Shown here: positions 38,734 to 52,744 of the stretch, one piece after another
Numbering within the stretch: position 1 is the first letter of the stretch
How the letters are laid out: each line of letters begins with the position of its first letter
Position numbers and translations under genes: made by a program
Assembly (NCBI GenBank): GCA_036897445.1
Contig: JAYMTL010000106.1
Span: 1-64,000 of the forward strand
Length of the DNA stretch: 64,000 nt
Direction of reading: 5' to 3'
DNA from: Pelargonium tetragonum
Lineage: Eukaryota; Streptophyta; Magnoliopsida; Geraniales; Geraniaceae
Notes under the pieces: generated by a model
Seen by the model: the letters and a program-made list of their open reading frames with translations, nothing else
What the model was told of the DNA's origin: nothing
Databases searched by the model: none

Positions 38734-41700
38734 TCTAGATATATACCGGGTATTTAGAGCGGGTAAGTAACACAAAGTCCTTCCGCTCAAATAGAATAGA
38801 ATCAGGGGAGATAGTTTACAAGTATACCAAGAGTAGGGCTTAAAATAGGGTTATATAGCTGAAGAAAGCTACCAAGTACGAGTAGCTTAAAAGACATAAA
38901 AATATGTATGAAACACACGCTTTCGTTAAGAAAACACCTGTGTAGTTGTAATCGAGTTCCCTACTTTTTAGTAAAGACAAAAATGAGAAAAAATACAAGG
39001 ATAATGAGTTAGCATAGTACCATTAATTTAAGACAAAGCAGGGTTCCCCCGGGAAAACCCTAAATAGACAGCAAGTGAAAAGAGGCTCTTAAGGTTAGGG
39101 TCTATCTTAATTATTAATTATTTCGAAGTAATAGGCAGTCCGTCCATTTCGAAAGTCGGGATCCTGCTATCTGCAGTAAGCCCCGGGTTTTCCTCTTTAA
39201 ATTTTAAGTACCCCTAGCGAGCTCTCAATCAAGGGAGTTTCTTTTTAGTAGAGTTAGAAACCTTAAAATCAGTTATAGAAAAACGGGCAAGGGGTCGCAG
39301 AATATAAATATTCCCTTAAAGAATCCCAGTTCCTAAATGATAAGTATCGGGTTTTAATTTAAATAGTAGCTGGTTATAGTATAAACTACAGGAATAGCCC
39401 TTCTTGCTAGCTGATAGGTTTTGCCCAATCCGTTTTTGAAAGAACTCTGGTATAATAAAGCTCAAGAAATGTAAAAAATTGTGAGAAGATACGAAATAAG
39501 AAAAAAAGAAGCACTGCACTAGTGCCTAAGCCTTACCTTTGCTTATGATAATATTTCCAAGACGGGACTGCTTTTAGCAACTCGTTAGTAGTAAATCCAT
39601 TGAAATATAGAAATTGTAGAAGTAGAAAAGGTTATACTCCTTACGTTAATTTAGAAAGGCACTCTATAGCAAAAGGAGAAAAAGATGTATATAGAATTTG
39701 ATATTCCTCCGCGCTTAAATGCGCTCTCCCGGTATCTTGGGATAGCTTCTTGATACTCTCGCTTTATAAAAAGTTTAGCATTACAGGCTAAAAAACTAAG
39801 GCCTCAGGTATTCCAAGAAACATATTCCGCAGAGAATTAAAAGTAAGGCTAGCCGGGCCCTAATGAGGGAAGTATAGAACTTAAAGCCCAAACATGTCTT
39901 TATAAATAAGAGATTCCTTTATATATAATATAGATGAATTTCTCATCGCGTTTTATATTAAAGCTACTCGCCTATTTTCCCTGCCAAAAGTTTCAAGTTT
40001 TTGATATAATACAACCCTGGTTTACTTTCTCGGCAAGAGTAGTGGACCCGTAGTAACCGTGTCTGATATAGTAGTAAGGGGGTCTCTTCCAAAAAACTAC
40101 CAAAATAATTTTGAATATTCCATCGAGAAAATCCAGCCGAAAGCGTGCAAAGTAGGAGAAAATTCATGGATTCAAAGTATATTAAACAAACTTAGGAAAA
40201 GCTCTTGTGTAAAAGATACTTATAAGGAAGTCGTTAAACGAGGAATCCCTCTGAAAAAGTTTCGGGGAGAACCTCGTAAAAGTAACGGGTGATCCGCTAG
40301 GGTGTTGTGCTCTAGTTATTCTACACAAATTACAAGTTTTCCTTTAATTCCTTTTTTGAGGAGAGTATCTACTATTCCCTTATATTTATATTATAGAAAC
40401 TTATTTATTCTATCTAAGGGCTTTTCTGCTCTATTAAAAAAGCTCGTTTGCTACCTTTTTGTTTTGTAAAACGAATTCTTTTCAAAGCAATTCTGTTTGG
40501 AGGCACTTTTTTAATCTCAAAGTTGCACTAAAAAGGGGCCTTAGGAACTCTAAGAGACAAGTTTGAGGAACTACCTCCCGTGTAAAAAGTAGAACTCCTC
40601 TTTAATTGTAAGGTCTCGGGGGTAGTAAAGTTATAAGAGCGGCTTAGAAACCCCTATGTGAAAAAGGAGAAAGGGAAGTTGTAAGTTACTCTGAGTAAAA
40701 TATTTGTAACAAAAGGCTCTCTTAATGCTAGAGCCAATCCGCTACTTGTTTAGTATACAATAAGCCCCTTATGCATTTTCATTACCAGTAAAGAGTTAAA
40801 TTCCAAATCCGACGAAACGAGACTCAAGGAGCGAGCAAAAAACGAAGCCGAACTTAAAACTAAGCTTTCCTTTTGACTAATAGGTACACAACTCAAGCAA
40901 TAAAAAGTCGATTTTTTATACAAAATAGACTGCTAATGGGGCACTTTAACAAGGTTTACTCTAATCAACCTTATATATCAGGATAAGCGGGGCTTTTAAT
41001 TAAGGACTAAACTCTTTTTTAAAACAGGATACCCTTGTTCAGAAACATACAACCGCAGTAGCACGTTAAGTATTGAAGCCGAAGTGAAAACCCTTTTTAT
41101 TTATAAGCGGCATTCCGAGGTATTTAATCCTTTTTGTTTTTATACCTTGTCGAGAGAAACTCTTAATTATGTTTTGGAATAGGGTTCGGTTCTTTCTTGA
41201 AAATCTAAAGTAATAACTAAAGCTAAAGAGAGTTCCTTTATTCTTAAATTCACTTTAATAAAAAATCTTTGAGATTAATAAAAAAGAAACCTTATCTATC
41301 TTTCCCGGGGTCTCTCTTTACTAGACTATAGCTTTGCTGTTATTTTTTTCTTTTTAGGATCTGCAGTAATAAAGTGCCTATAACAAACAAGAACAAGAGG
41401 CCTTAAGAGTCTGGAAACGTCAAATTTTCCCTGAAAAGTTGTAGAACCCTCGGCAAGATTTTATATAAGTAGCGGTCTTTTCAAAGTCTAAGGAGCTCAA
41501 GGGGTATTCTTAGCAATATTAAAACACTTAGTATAAAAAGTCTTGCAAAAGCGACCCTATCTTTTGTTCGGGAGTACTTACTCTGGTTGGTGGTATCCAA
41601 AGCTGCAAAAGAATCCGGGGGACTCTTAAAAAATGAAATTTATAGGCATTCTTTTCTTGTTATTGCTTGTCAAAAAAGCGCTCTACTTCTTACCTTAGTT

Positions 41701-44700
41701 CTTACTTAGAAAGGTGGGGTTTAACTTTGTGCAGAAGCTTCTATTTTTTATCCTCCTTTCTTTTGTCAAAGTCTTGATTATTAACTTTTGACTGGGTTTA
41801 GCTAGATTTATTAAAGGAGTAACTGGGAGCTTTTTCTGGTATTAGGAGGTTTCTAAATCAAACTTATCGAAAAGAAGGAAACCTCTCTGCTCTCTTAGCT
41901 TTTAATCCTTATGAATCCGCTTAAGGCACCCCTGGTAGGCTGTTAAAATGGAAGTCTTTGGGCAAATCTTTGTATAATAAAAACTTCCGCAAATTCCTGA
42001 AATGGAAGGGGCTGCTGTAAGATTCCCCCTTAGCCCCTTTTTCTTGCTAGTGCACGAGAATGCCCTTAGAGTTTATAAAAAAAGTTTTAATTATTTTAAG
42101 TTTAGCCAGAATTAATTTCATAGAATACTCTGAAAAGTATCCGCTAGTTACCCCCGATATAAGGGAGACCCCTGTCTTGTTAAGTGGGTTCCTAGTTTAC
42201 CTAACTGATGTAGGATAATTTCTAAATTTCACTTTGTTTAAAACTTCTCATTTTTCTAGATTCTAAGTAACACACTTTATGCTATTTACTTTGTTGCTAT
42301 AAGAGTGTCCCTAGTCGGTACCTGAGAAAATGAAAGGGTTTCAATAACAATAAGGAGCGGATCGCGTATCCTATATGAGAAATAGTTAGTTACAACCTCT
42401 GAGTATCTACTCTTATGGGCCCATGGAGAAACCCTTATGTAAATAAAAAAGAAGAACTTTGAGGGTGGGCTATTACAGGAGTCCCTTTACTGTAATTTTC
42501 TAAAGGGGGCTTTCTTAAAACCTAGTAGCAGGAATCTTTGTCAAAGAAGGTGGGGGTAATCTTTTAAAATACTTAACTGAAAGTAGCGCTTAAGAGGATG
42601 ATCAAGATAGGGAGTCTCCGCCTTTCCTGCTTCAAGAATCAAAGAAGTTTATACCTGGCGGAGTATATACTGTTCCAGGATTAAATGTAATGGGTTCCTA
42701 CCTTAACGGATTGTCCGTCTTGCTAATATAGGGCTAATCCCTTACAAAATTTGCTATTACTATACCCTATAAAGTATATTACAGGCATTACTACCTTGTA
42801 TTCTCCGTGCTCTCAAATTTTTTATCTACTTGTGGGGCCTACGGGATCCGTCTTATACTAAGGAAACTCCCTTAATATACTTCCATTTTAGATAGGGTCT
42901 TACTTCACCTCCTTCCTCAGTTAGCTTAGTGGGCCAGAGGGGCTAGTGTCTACTAGTAGAAGGGGTTCCTTTACTAAATTTCGGGTGTCTTTATCTAAAG
43001 TCTTGTAAATTAAAGTTAGCGGATTCTGGTTTCTTTTTGTAGCTGCAGAAGGGCTTTAAGTTCACTTAAATAAAGAAATAACTTAAATCTATATTAGGTA
43101 AATTAGTAAGCGCAATTATACGAAGTGTATTTTAGTTAACTATTTTAAGGAAGTTTAAGACAAGTAAAAATAAGGATCTTTGAAAGAAAGCGGGTTCGAG
43201 TTCCGTTTAAAGTAAAGTTCATGTACAATAATACGCAAATCTTTTAAATGCAAATCTACAAGGAACTCTCAATATAAAAGAGAAGTCCGAAAGCACGCGC
43301 AGCAGCTAATATAAAAATAAGGAATTTCCTTGGAAACTATTAAAAAAATACCTGGCGGAAATACTGCGGAGAGAGATCCATTCTTCCTATCGATAAATTG
43401 ACTTTGAACTCGACTTCTACAGGGACGCCCCTTAATTCTAGCTTTATTTTAAATTAAGAAATGAAATATATAACTTGTTTGTAAAAAAATTCTAAGGCCC
43501 TCCATTAGTGCTTCATCACGTGTTTTACCTTAACTTAAAAGTTTTCTACTTTTTTAGAATTATCGTAAGTATTTTGTTGCTTTTGCTTCATAAGTGGTTA
43601 TCTCAAGGTTTTACTAAATTTCAACTAAAAAAGAGTCGAGAGTAATTTCAAAGCATTTATTCGGTATAGCTTTATTTAAAATCTTCTCCCTTTTCACTAC
43701 TAAAAAGTAGAGGGTACTTGCTTAAAGCTTTTCTTTAGGAATGCGAATCCGTTTACAAAACACAGAAAAGACAGAACTGCCTCTTGAAAAAACACATGGA
43801 ACTAGGCTCTAGGACATAACAAAAAATGAATTTTTATAAAAAGAAGGCAGAAACTTAACTCTATAGTAAACTCGGGAAGTCTTTTGTTCATTTTGTTATT
43901 GTCTCAAGATTTGAACCTTGTCATATCCGAAAAAGAAGCTGCGACGTCGTATAAACATACTTAACCGATCCGCGCTTTAGAATACTCAGGCGCTCTCCTA
44001 TACTTTTGTTTGTACTTCTTCCTTCTTAATTTTAACTGGATACTCTTTTTATTCTATATAATAAAAGACTTTAACCAGGGAATATTGAAGTTCTTCCTAA
44101 AGTTAAAGGATAAGTCAAAAAAACTTTTAGGAGTTAACTCAGCCGAAGTAACAGGATAGGGGATACTTTTGAAAAACGGAAAGCTTTGGGTTTATACTAT
44201 TTATACTATAAAAAGGGCTGCTTAACACGTTTAATCTATAGGGTTAATAATAGCTCTCCAAAAAAGAAAAACTATAAATTTATGTGCATTCAAAGGCCCC
44301 TTCTTTACAACAAAGGTAAGGGCATAAGGTCAAGTGGCTCTAGAGTAATCGAAGTTTCCCACTTTACTATTAAATTCTTGCTTTTTAGAACTTTTTAGGA
44401 TACCCTTTAATTAAGCAATGTATTTAAAACGCCGATTCCAATTTCTTACTTATTTATTGGACGGAAAACTCTTAAGCAAAGCTCTCTACAGAAACTAAAG
44501 TTTATAGAATCTCAAAAGTCTTCCTTGTTTAAAAACCTTAATTAAGTGTTCTGCCCTTACCGTAGCCCCTTTGGTCGGGAATTCCATAGGTAGATCGAGA
44601 TTAATTCTTTAATTTGACGAAGTGTTATTAACCGCGAACTAAGCAAAGATTTTTTTAGGATAACAGGAGTATAAGAAATTTAGGAGTTTTAATTTGATAG

Positions 44701-45579
44701 TAAAATAGGTTCTTAATTTAAGGAGATTAGATAAATATACCCTTCTATTATAGAGTATGCCCTTATTTCCGGTCAAGATAAAAAAGTTATGTACTTGCTA
44801 AATGCAGTTTTGTTAATATATTAGGTTGACTATTATCTTGCAAGCAATATAGAAGGCTAAATATAAGCAGACACCCCTGAGATAAATTTTATAGGCATTG
44901 ACGTTCTATTAATGAGAGGATCGCATACTAAAAAAAAGGATACGCATTGCTTGGGTTCTTTTATATATATAGTGTTAGTGTAGTCATACAACCTAAGATA
45001 GTTTCTTTATGGTACAAAGTGTGCGTGGTGTATATACATATTTACGCCATTTAGCGCAAGCACTACTCTTAAACTTATCTGGGTAAATCCATAGTAGTAA
45101 ACTTAAAAACCCGGTTTATGAATAGGAAACTCTTTTAGGGTACTCATGGAGTCTGATAAAAATTGCAGTTAGAGCAAAAAGAGGCTTTTCCTTGTTTTTC
45201 GGGTATAGCCCCCGTTCTTCTATTTACTTTCGGTTTGTAAAATCCCTTTGCAATGTCTAAAGTAGCCTATACTCATTACACGCTAAGAGTTTTAGGATCC
45301 TACTTTGAGAAATATTATAGTCAGTCTAGAGTAATACCTTTTGGAAGGACTTTATAAGGAAAATAAGTATTCAGACTCCTTGTATTTGTATTAGACACAA
45401 AAACTTAAAATTAAAATAGACTCCGCAGACTCTAGTGTTATCCTGTTATTGAGAATAGGTTATGAAATCAAAAAGAGAAAGGGGCCCTCTGGATAGTCAG
45501 TCTTTAGTTATTCGCTTGGTTGACTTGCATAGTTGTAGCTTTAATTCGTAAACTCTCAATGAGTCTCCCTTGTTTTGAC

Positions 45580-46400
45580 TGGAGAAGGATAGATAGATCT
45601 GAAAACCTTTTACCTCTCTGCTTCGACTTTGCTTCCTTTTTTAGAATTCCGATACACTATACTCTGAACTAGAATATAAGAGTAATCGAGACGACACTTC
45701 TTATTTAATATTTAGATTTAAGAACGCCTGCTTTATTCTATCTCTGTTTAGTCAAAACAGGTACTACTTGTAAAAAGCTTTACATAAAAAAATGAGACTA
45801 TTCCGAGGCTTTTAAAGCGGATCCTGCTCTTCCTATCTCAACAGAAACCCTTGGAGTTATTACCAATTGGCTGCCCTATCTGCCTTGGTAGTAGCTTTCT
45901 CTCTTATGAGTCCTTGCTATACTCCCGGCTATAAGACTCTTACCTGTACTTGTCCCATGGGTCATAGCTGCATCCCCCTTATAACCTGAAACTCACTGAA
46001 ATCAGAGTTTAGAACGAAAAGTCTTTTGCTTTGTAGTATATTCCTTGCCTTGTCCTGCGGAAGTCTATCCCTCGTTATTTGAAAGCTTTCTTACTTGAAT
46101 TTTAAAGCCTACCCGGTATATTTATTTACATTTAGCTTCCTTATTTAGGGAATACCTGAACGAAGAAAAGGAAGTGCTCCCATTATTCCTAACTTTACTG
46201 TTAAAATCCTCAAAATGAGTCAAAAACTCGTTATTATCCAAATTCCCTCGACCCCAACTGTATATCCCAAGCAGCTGCAGGTAAAAGAAACCCTTTTTAT
46301 TAGATACCTTCCTATAGAACTAGTTAAGAGATTCCTATTTAAAGCTTACAGTTCCCTATTGTTCCAGCTGGACTAGATTGCCTAGGAAACTCTTTCTTTT
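45580..46400. other. C-rich compositional island
   Basis: Between about 45.6 and 46.4 kb the plus strand becomes pyrimidine-rich, with G+C well above background in 45841-45960. One plus-strand frame is open for 57 codons (45816-45986). Its translation is hydrophobic in the middle and cysteine-rich near the end (motif CTCPMGHSC), but it lacks an ATG at its start. No family is recognised. A word CATAAGAGA, like a plant mitochondrial promoter, lies on the minus strand at 45900-45908 but has nothing identifiable to drive. It is either decayed coding sequence or inserted DNA. Confidence 0.25.
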
Positions 46401-49400
46401 TAGTTTTAGTATGCAGAATCCCGGTTTCTACATGTTTTGGCTTCTTAAAGTAAGAGTATGTTCCGTCCACCTACGTTTCCAATTCTAACAAAGATAGCAC
46501 TTATTACAAACAAGTTGTTTTCTGGCGGGTTCTAAATTTCATATAGGGATACTGGAAAGCGTTTACTTAGCCAAAAATGGGTGCAACACAAGTATACTTT
46601 ATATAACCGGGAGTTTTAGAAGACTCGCAAGATAATTGAAGTTTGGATAGGGAAGGGGGACCTTTTGACTTATAAATCTCGACTCGGGAGGTTAAGGACC
46701 TCGCTAAGCGTAAATCATGTAAAGACATTCCTTATTAAGTATAAACTATATACGCAACGTACTTGGCATCTAGTTTTCCTTTTTTAATCTTCTCAACCCA
46801 AGCTTATTTTAAATAAAGTGAATAGGGCTCTTAACTTCTATTATTTATAAGGAGTGCCCTATTATTACCTTGTACTTCTCCTGCTTTCATACCAGAGATC
46901 TAAGACTTTTTTAGGTATAAAACAAGGAGACTCTATCTACTTTTTTTTTCGTTTTTTATTCCTTTTCCATCCATAAGGAGCTTGTCAAAAAAGCCGGTCT
47001 TTTAGTTTACTCGCGGGTATCTTGAGGTTCCTTAAATATCATGACAACAAGCAGCTTGGCAGTACACGAATTTCCGCTAAAATAAAGTTTACATGGATTT
47101 TTTTGTCAGGAATACCCATGAGAGTTAAGTTATAACTAAATGTTAAGGTTTTACAGGCCTGCACGCAGAGCTTTTGGTTTTCCAGACTGAGAAATTATAA
47201 CAACGCTATACTTCTTTCCTTTTATAAAGGACTGCTGCTGTTAATAGATCGGTGCCTTAATGAAGCAGAACACGAAACTCTGAGCTCTAACTTTTTGTAT
47301 AAAATTCCTTACTTCTAAAATTGAAACGGCCTCTTATTACTCTAAAAATAGGCTTTCCTTTCGCATTTGAGGTATACTTTTGCATTAGAAAAGGGGCCTT
47401 GCCTTTCAGATTGCTCGTATAGTACTGCCTTTTCTAGTTCTAGTTATAGTGGCAGCAGCAGGAGCTTCTAGTTGTTAAAAAGTATATCCGTGAAACTTAG
47501 TTTTATACGTTGTGGAGAGAAACAAATCAAATAAAGTTTACCTAAAAATTGATCTCGGGAAGGACAGCTGAGACAAGGTTTACAACTAAAAGGATTCTTT
47601 CTTGCATTTTTCCTTTAGATAGAAAACTAACAAAAGAGGGGAAACTCTCTCAAATTTCTTCTTTTTTATAGATTGAGACAAAGTTTTTCTTTTAAGAGTA
47701 CAAATTTCCTTGGTTTGGTTTCCTGCGCGTTGATTATCGGGTTTTTACAGAGAAGGAGCTATTCAACTTTAGAGGATTCTGTATGCTTGTTTTTTAAGGG
47801 TAGTGTGTTTACAAAAAGTGCTTTGTAGTATATGAGATTCGGGTTTTCAGGCTATGTTAACAAGGGCAAGGCCTAGAAATCCGGCTGGGATAAATGAGGT
47901 TTTTTTATCTTTAGAAGGACAAACTATATTTTTTGAAATGATTTTGGTGAGTGTCTCCAAAGTACACTTTTAACAACAAAGGCATTAAATACCCGAAAAC
48001 TTGAAAGAGAAGATTTCAGAACCTGGAATTCGTTAAAGGTTACTACTCGTCTACAAAAGAATCTTCCCTTTTTTGTAGTATAATTAGCTGTTTTGATACC
48101 TGGTGAATCTTAGTTGACTTTTTATAATAAGTCCTGGATCTAGAAAAGGAGCTCGACATCAGATTAGTTGTATAAAAGTCCTTTTGGTTTGAATTACAAG
48201 TCTTGCTATATGGAAATGCTGGTAAATTTTGTGGTAGTTACTTCAGATCCCTATCCCGTATTAGGAAAGACTTTATCTTGCTATGAGTTTCTTTGTATAT
48301 TGTTATTGTAGTATTTATTATAGGTATTCTAGCGAAGTCAGTTCTATGTCATTTAATTTATTTAATGTAAAGGGAAGAAACTCTTATAGAAAGAAAACTT
48401 AGCGAGCGGTGCTCATCTATTAATAAAATAATAAAAGTAAGCAGTTCTTTGTTTTATTAGGTACAGGTGTAAATAAAAAATGTTTCTTTTTTGCACGCAC
48501 AGGGGGGCTCGTTTGCTTAACCGAATTTAGTAGAGTTTTAACTACAGGAGGTCCGTCTTCAGAAATTTCTCTTTCTAAGAAGTCTTACTCCAAGGCACTT
48601 TGTAAAGCGAAGACTTACTTTAGTAAGTTAACTAAATGTTGAATCTGAATTTGTCTTTTTCTACCCTTCTCTTTTTATAGAAACTGAATGTACCTAGGAA
48701 GAAATTTTATATAAAGGAACTCGTTCACAGGAGAATAGGAAACACCTTTTGATAGATTCTATAAAAAACCTAGTAAAGCTTTCTCAGCAGTAACAAAAGA
48801 TAAAGGACCCCTATTAGGATTTGTTAAGATTCTTCAAGTATTAGGACTAGGAATTTGAATCTTTCTTAATACTTGTACAAAGGACTCCATTTTTACCATT
48901 AGTACGTAACTAGTAATATTCCGTTTTCTGTATTACCTTTAACAAAATTATAGGAAAGATGAGAATATTATATCCAGGACTTCCTATTTATTAAAAAAAG
49001 TCTCGTTGGAATCGCTTAAGTAGACGCACAAGAAACTTATATTTCTAGGTTTCAATAGGTATATCACTACTTTGAATAAGATTTTTATGAGAGGTCTTCT
49101 CCTGATGCCACAAAACTTTTAAGGCAAAGCACTGTTTGGTGAAATTTAAAGATAATAGGATGACTCTGTATATGCATTGCGAAATACAACCCAAGTCTTT
49201 GCTCTTGCGCGTTAACGAAATTACTGGACTTCTTTTTATCAGAGGATACATGCCCTTTGGTGGTATATACTAGAGTACCCATTTACAAGCTCGTAATTGC
49301 TATTATTTTTTAAGGGTTAACATAAGGTTATGGCTCTAATCTTTCTTATCCGAAGCTCTGAATTTTCTTAATTTTGCTTGCTCCACGTAAATTCAACCTT

Positions 49401-52369
49401 AAATAAAGTAAAGCCCCTTCCTTATTTTATATTTATGTGGTTAACAATTAATGTATTCCCTTACTTCAAGGGGGAGGTGCATAGGTAATGAATCCGACTG
49501 GCGTAGGTACTACTCTAAAACTACAACAAAATTGGGTAATAAAGGGGCAATTATCTTACATAGTATATCTTGTGGGCACTTGCAGAGCTTGGGGGTAGGG
49601 TTTAACTTTAAATTAATCCTAAAAATGAAAGAGCTACTTTGAAGGGAGCAACAGAATACTAGAATTTTTTATGCTACTCAAATCTTTTACTAAAGAAAAT
49701 CTTTAAGATTTAGGTATAATACAAAATCTTTCTCATCAACTACTTTATTTTTCAAGAAACCCACTTCGAACAACTCCGCACTAAGTTTTTTATACCCAAA
49801 TTTCTAAGGATCCCTCATTGTCAAGCAAGCTTTTTTTAAGACTTTTATTTATACATTAGACTTTAACTCTCCTGTTTTTATATAATCCCAGATTTTGTAA
49901 CTTTAGAAGGATAAACCACTATGTGATATATAAGACTTTTAAAAAGCTAAAATTTGCAACTTCCTCTGGATTGGCGGCGATTACTTGATATTTGTTATAG
50001 AACGGGTATACTCTTCCTGTACTTTACTACTGTTATAAGAAAATTCTACATGTATTAAGTTTCCTGGTAATCCTAATTATCAGTATTCCTCTATCCATTT
50101 TAGTTTGATAAAGAGCCCTTATATACGCCTTTATTATTACCAAAACTGGGTCCTCAGGGGGGAGATCTTAAAGGGGTGTCCTATACGTACCTAAAACTTG
50201 ATCTTTTAATCACAAGAGAGTTTCTAACATGCCTTAAAAATCTTTTTCATTTTGCACATAAATCAGTAGCGGTTTACTAGTGCAAAAGACTCCGGAGAAG
50301 CGAGTCCATATAAAAGCAAGGGCACTTAAAAAGCTAGGTTTACTCTCTATTTTTGTTACTACCTACATAGGAGGGCGCTTTAGCTTATACGGATTCATGA
50401 AAGGGGTTGTTGGAAACTTAGAACAACTTAAACAAAAAAAGCTTTATATAGACTTTTGTAAAACCGAACATTTGGTTTCTATTTCTATTATATATGTATT
50501 CTTTACTCCCCGGTCCTTTTTGACTTGTTCCTAAATAACTTGTACAAATTGTAAACTAACACACACAAGGAAAATCCCCTTTTGAATTACTATCATTTCG
50601 TTTTCTAAAATTCCTTATTTACAATACCTTCTCAATACCCAGACTTTTTAATACCTACAACTCATACGAAAGAGACCTAGAATTTTCTAGATACAAGGGC
50701 TCGGCACTCCCAGTTATAATTGTAGATAAAAAGCTTCTTTATTAGTACAAGGCAGTTTACCTGCGGGGCTTTATGTTTAGGAGTTAAATACGACCAAGAA
50801 AAACTCTTTAATTTAAGGCTATTCCATTCTAAAAAGCCAGGCAAAAGGTAAGCCGCAGTCCCTGAAGTGGTTTCAAAGGTAAAAGTTTGTGTATACAAAG
50901 CATTCTTAATTGATGAAACTCCTACAACATAAAAAGGAACTCCGCGGGGTTCCCCTAAATTCGAATTGTCCCTTCCTTTTTGATAGAACTGTCCAAAACG
51001 AGTACTCCACGAGCTAAAAAGCACGCCTTAACTAGGAAATAAAGAACTTGGGGTATCCGCTTACCTTATTATACTCAATTATAAAATTCATTGACCTACG
51101 AAAAATATTACAAACAATGTCCTCGCCTGGAGCTTACTGCAGCAAATATCTGTATGAATAAAATAGCTAAAGCACCCAGAAGGCAGTCGGTTACTACTAA
51201 TATAATAGTAAAAAAATCTTACCTCCTTGTGAACTAAAAAATAGATGGATTCTCGCCCCAATTGTTATGAGATACCAGAAACCTATTATTCTAGCATCAA
51301 GAATCCCTTAAACTTTACTATCTTTCTAGGAGCTAGGGATTCCTTAATGGGTCTAAACCGGGCTTTTCAACGCCTATCTAAGGAGCTCTTACTTGTTTTA
51401 GTAGCTGGAAAACCTATTAGCTTATTAACAAAAAATTCAAACTACTTACAACTAGAGTACAAAAAAGTTTTTATTGCTTTTTCCAAGGGACAAAAATTCT
51501 AACTTTGGAACACTCCTAATTATTTGAAACCGAACCCCGTATATAGAGCCTCTTATCTAAACACCCTTCCTTAAGAGTAGGAAAGGCGTTACAGAAATAT
51601 TGAAATATATACATTCCCTTGGAAAAATGCTAATTTATTAAAGAGTTGACTATTTCGCCGTACTATTTTTTTAATTCGGGTTTTGAGAAACAAGTAAGAC
51701 TCTAGCCCTAGAGAAAGCTAAGACAAAGGCCCCTTTTTAGGAAAAAGAGACTCTTAAATTAGGCTTAGGCTGCAAAAAGAAGGGGTTTTGGCAAATCAGA
51801 ATAGGGGATTTAGTGCTCCTCGAGTCCAGTCAAGACATAGAAAAACTGGGTCCGCGTAAGGTTAGATTACAACCCAATTATACAAAGGGTTACTTCTTTG
51901 CATTTCCCATGCCAGGATACTCCCCCTAAAAGCCATTTTAATACTTAGGAGTCCCCTTACTTAAAAGTTAGGCCAGCAAAGTTGACATGCATAGTATTAA
52001 ATCTCCTGCTTTACTTCCCAGTTTACGTACCCCATAAGAATAAATCGAGTTCTCTTTTAAACTAAGTACTTATAATTCAATAAGGTTTCTACTAGACCCT
52101 TGCCGAAAAGGGGACCTCTGTTAAGTAATAGGGCAAATTCAAGGATTTAGTTGGTTTAGACACTAGTATTGCGTTTATATCTTAAAGTAAAGTCAAATTT
52201 CTTTTTAGGCAGAATCGTGGGCCATTTTATAGCTAATATTTGAATTTGGATTTACTAGATCCCTCTAAAGGAAAGCCCTCTTGTGTAACAAAGGAGTTCC
52301 TAACTCTTCTGGTCTGGAATATCTTATTAAGGCGTATAAAAGAGTTTCTGTTGTGTCGGTAAGTGGGTT
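46401..52369. other. Non-coding spacer
   Basis: No recognisable gene is present. Short frames at 49045-49282 (minus), 50280-50534 (plus, 84 aa), 50677-51024 (minus, 115 aa, GTG start) and 51245-51502 (plus, 85 aa, ATG start) cluster between 49 and 51.5 kb. None carries a known motif, and all fit chance for this base composition. Confidence 0.65.
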
Positions 52370-52726
52370 TTAGGGTGGAATAAGCTTTTTACACCAAGCG
52401 TAATTACGTTTAACTGAAGTTCCTACTTTCAATTTCTTTAGTTTAGTAGTTTTATGGGATTTGTACTCGTGTCTTTTCTTGGTTTTCCAGTAGTTAGTAA
52501 GAGGACCTATTAGAGTATGACTAAGATAGAGAGTAACATTAGAGCTAGAGTTATTATCAAGACAGGTAGTAAAGCGCATAAGAAAGAAACTACAAAGACT
52601 AATAAAAAAGATGTTAAGGAATAAATTAACTAAAGCTGGAGGTATTCTTATTATCAGGATCAAGTCAACTACGGGTATCCAGACTAAGAGGGGGTACCCG
52701 GTAAGCATATGTAGAATTAAAACCAA
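52370..52726 (-). CDS. Hypothetical membrane-anchored protein, longest frame in the window
   Basis: This 118-codon frame starts with TTG; the first ATG is codon 7 (position 52708), which would give 112 aa. Residues about 8-50 are strongly hydrophobic and could form two membrane segments (LLVWIPVVDLILII, then LFLNIFFISLCSFFL). The C-terminal third is highly basic (WKTKKRHEYKSHKTTKLKK). A hydrophobic start and basic tail are seen in small plant mitochondrial proteins and chimeric reading frames, but I find no match to atp8, sdh or another known gene. It coincides with a purine-rich island on the plus strand. Its first codons lie inside the dispersed repeat shared with 783-827. Chance remains a strong alternative. 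Confidence 0.18.
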   Translation of the reverse strand: MVLILHMLTGYPLLVWIPVVDLILIIRIPPALVNLFLNIFFISLCSFFLMRFTTCLDNNSSSNVTLYLSHTLIGPLTNYWKTKKRHEYKSHKTTKLKKLKVGTSVKRNYAWCKKLIPP

Positions 52727-52744
52727 GCTTCTGTATTCTAGTTA
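52700..52744 (+). repeat. Dispersed repeat, copy B
   Basis: This is the partner of 783-827, in the same orientation with 5 differences over 45 nt. It overlaps the 5' end of the minus-strand frame at 52370-52726. The copies are 52 kb apart, too short and diverged to recombine often, and best explained as remnants of a once longer duplication. Confidence 0.6.

Larger units (their letters stand above)
26431..45579. other. Long non-coding spacer
   Basis: About 19 kb holds no gene I can support. It is AT-rich with the densest set of G-run/C-run palindromes, including 28784-28789, 28851-28862, 31093-31101, 31168-31173, 38724-38733, 39048-39053, 39182-39187, 39855-39860, 41304-41309 and 42415-42424. 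Open frames of 60 to 100 codons are scattered and unrecognised; the largest is at 37971-38273. tRNA-like fragments near 29.05-29.25, 35.09-35.15 and 43.9 kb fail to fold. Confidence 0.65.

Noticed and set aside
40059-40292. 77-codon plus-strand frame, hydrophilic and basic
   Set aside because: GTG start, overlaps another frame on the opposite strand, and resembles no ribosomal protein I know.
43180-43225. GCGGGTTCGAGTTCCG, like a T-arm
   Set aside because: No D or anticodon arm in the 60 nt upstream.
43890-44000. Minus-strand tRNA candidate around GGTTCAAATCTTG
   Set aside because: The T-stem can pair only with a 6-nt loop, no acceptor strand complements AGACAAT, and no anticodon arm is found.
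45900-45908. Minus-strand CATAAGAGA, like a plant mitochondrial promoter core
   Set aside because: A single 9-mer with no gene downstream; it can occur by chance.
50677-51024. 115-codon minus-strand frame
   Set aside because: GTG start, no recognisable motif, background composition, and length expected by chance at this stop frequency.
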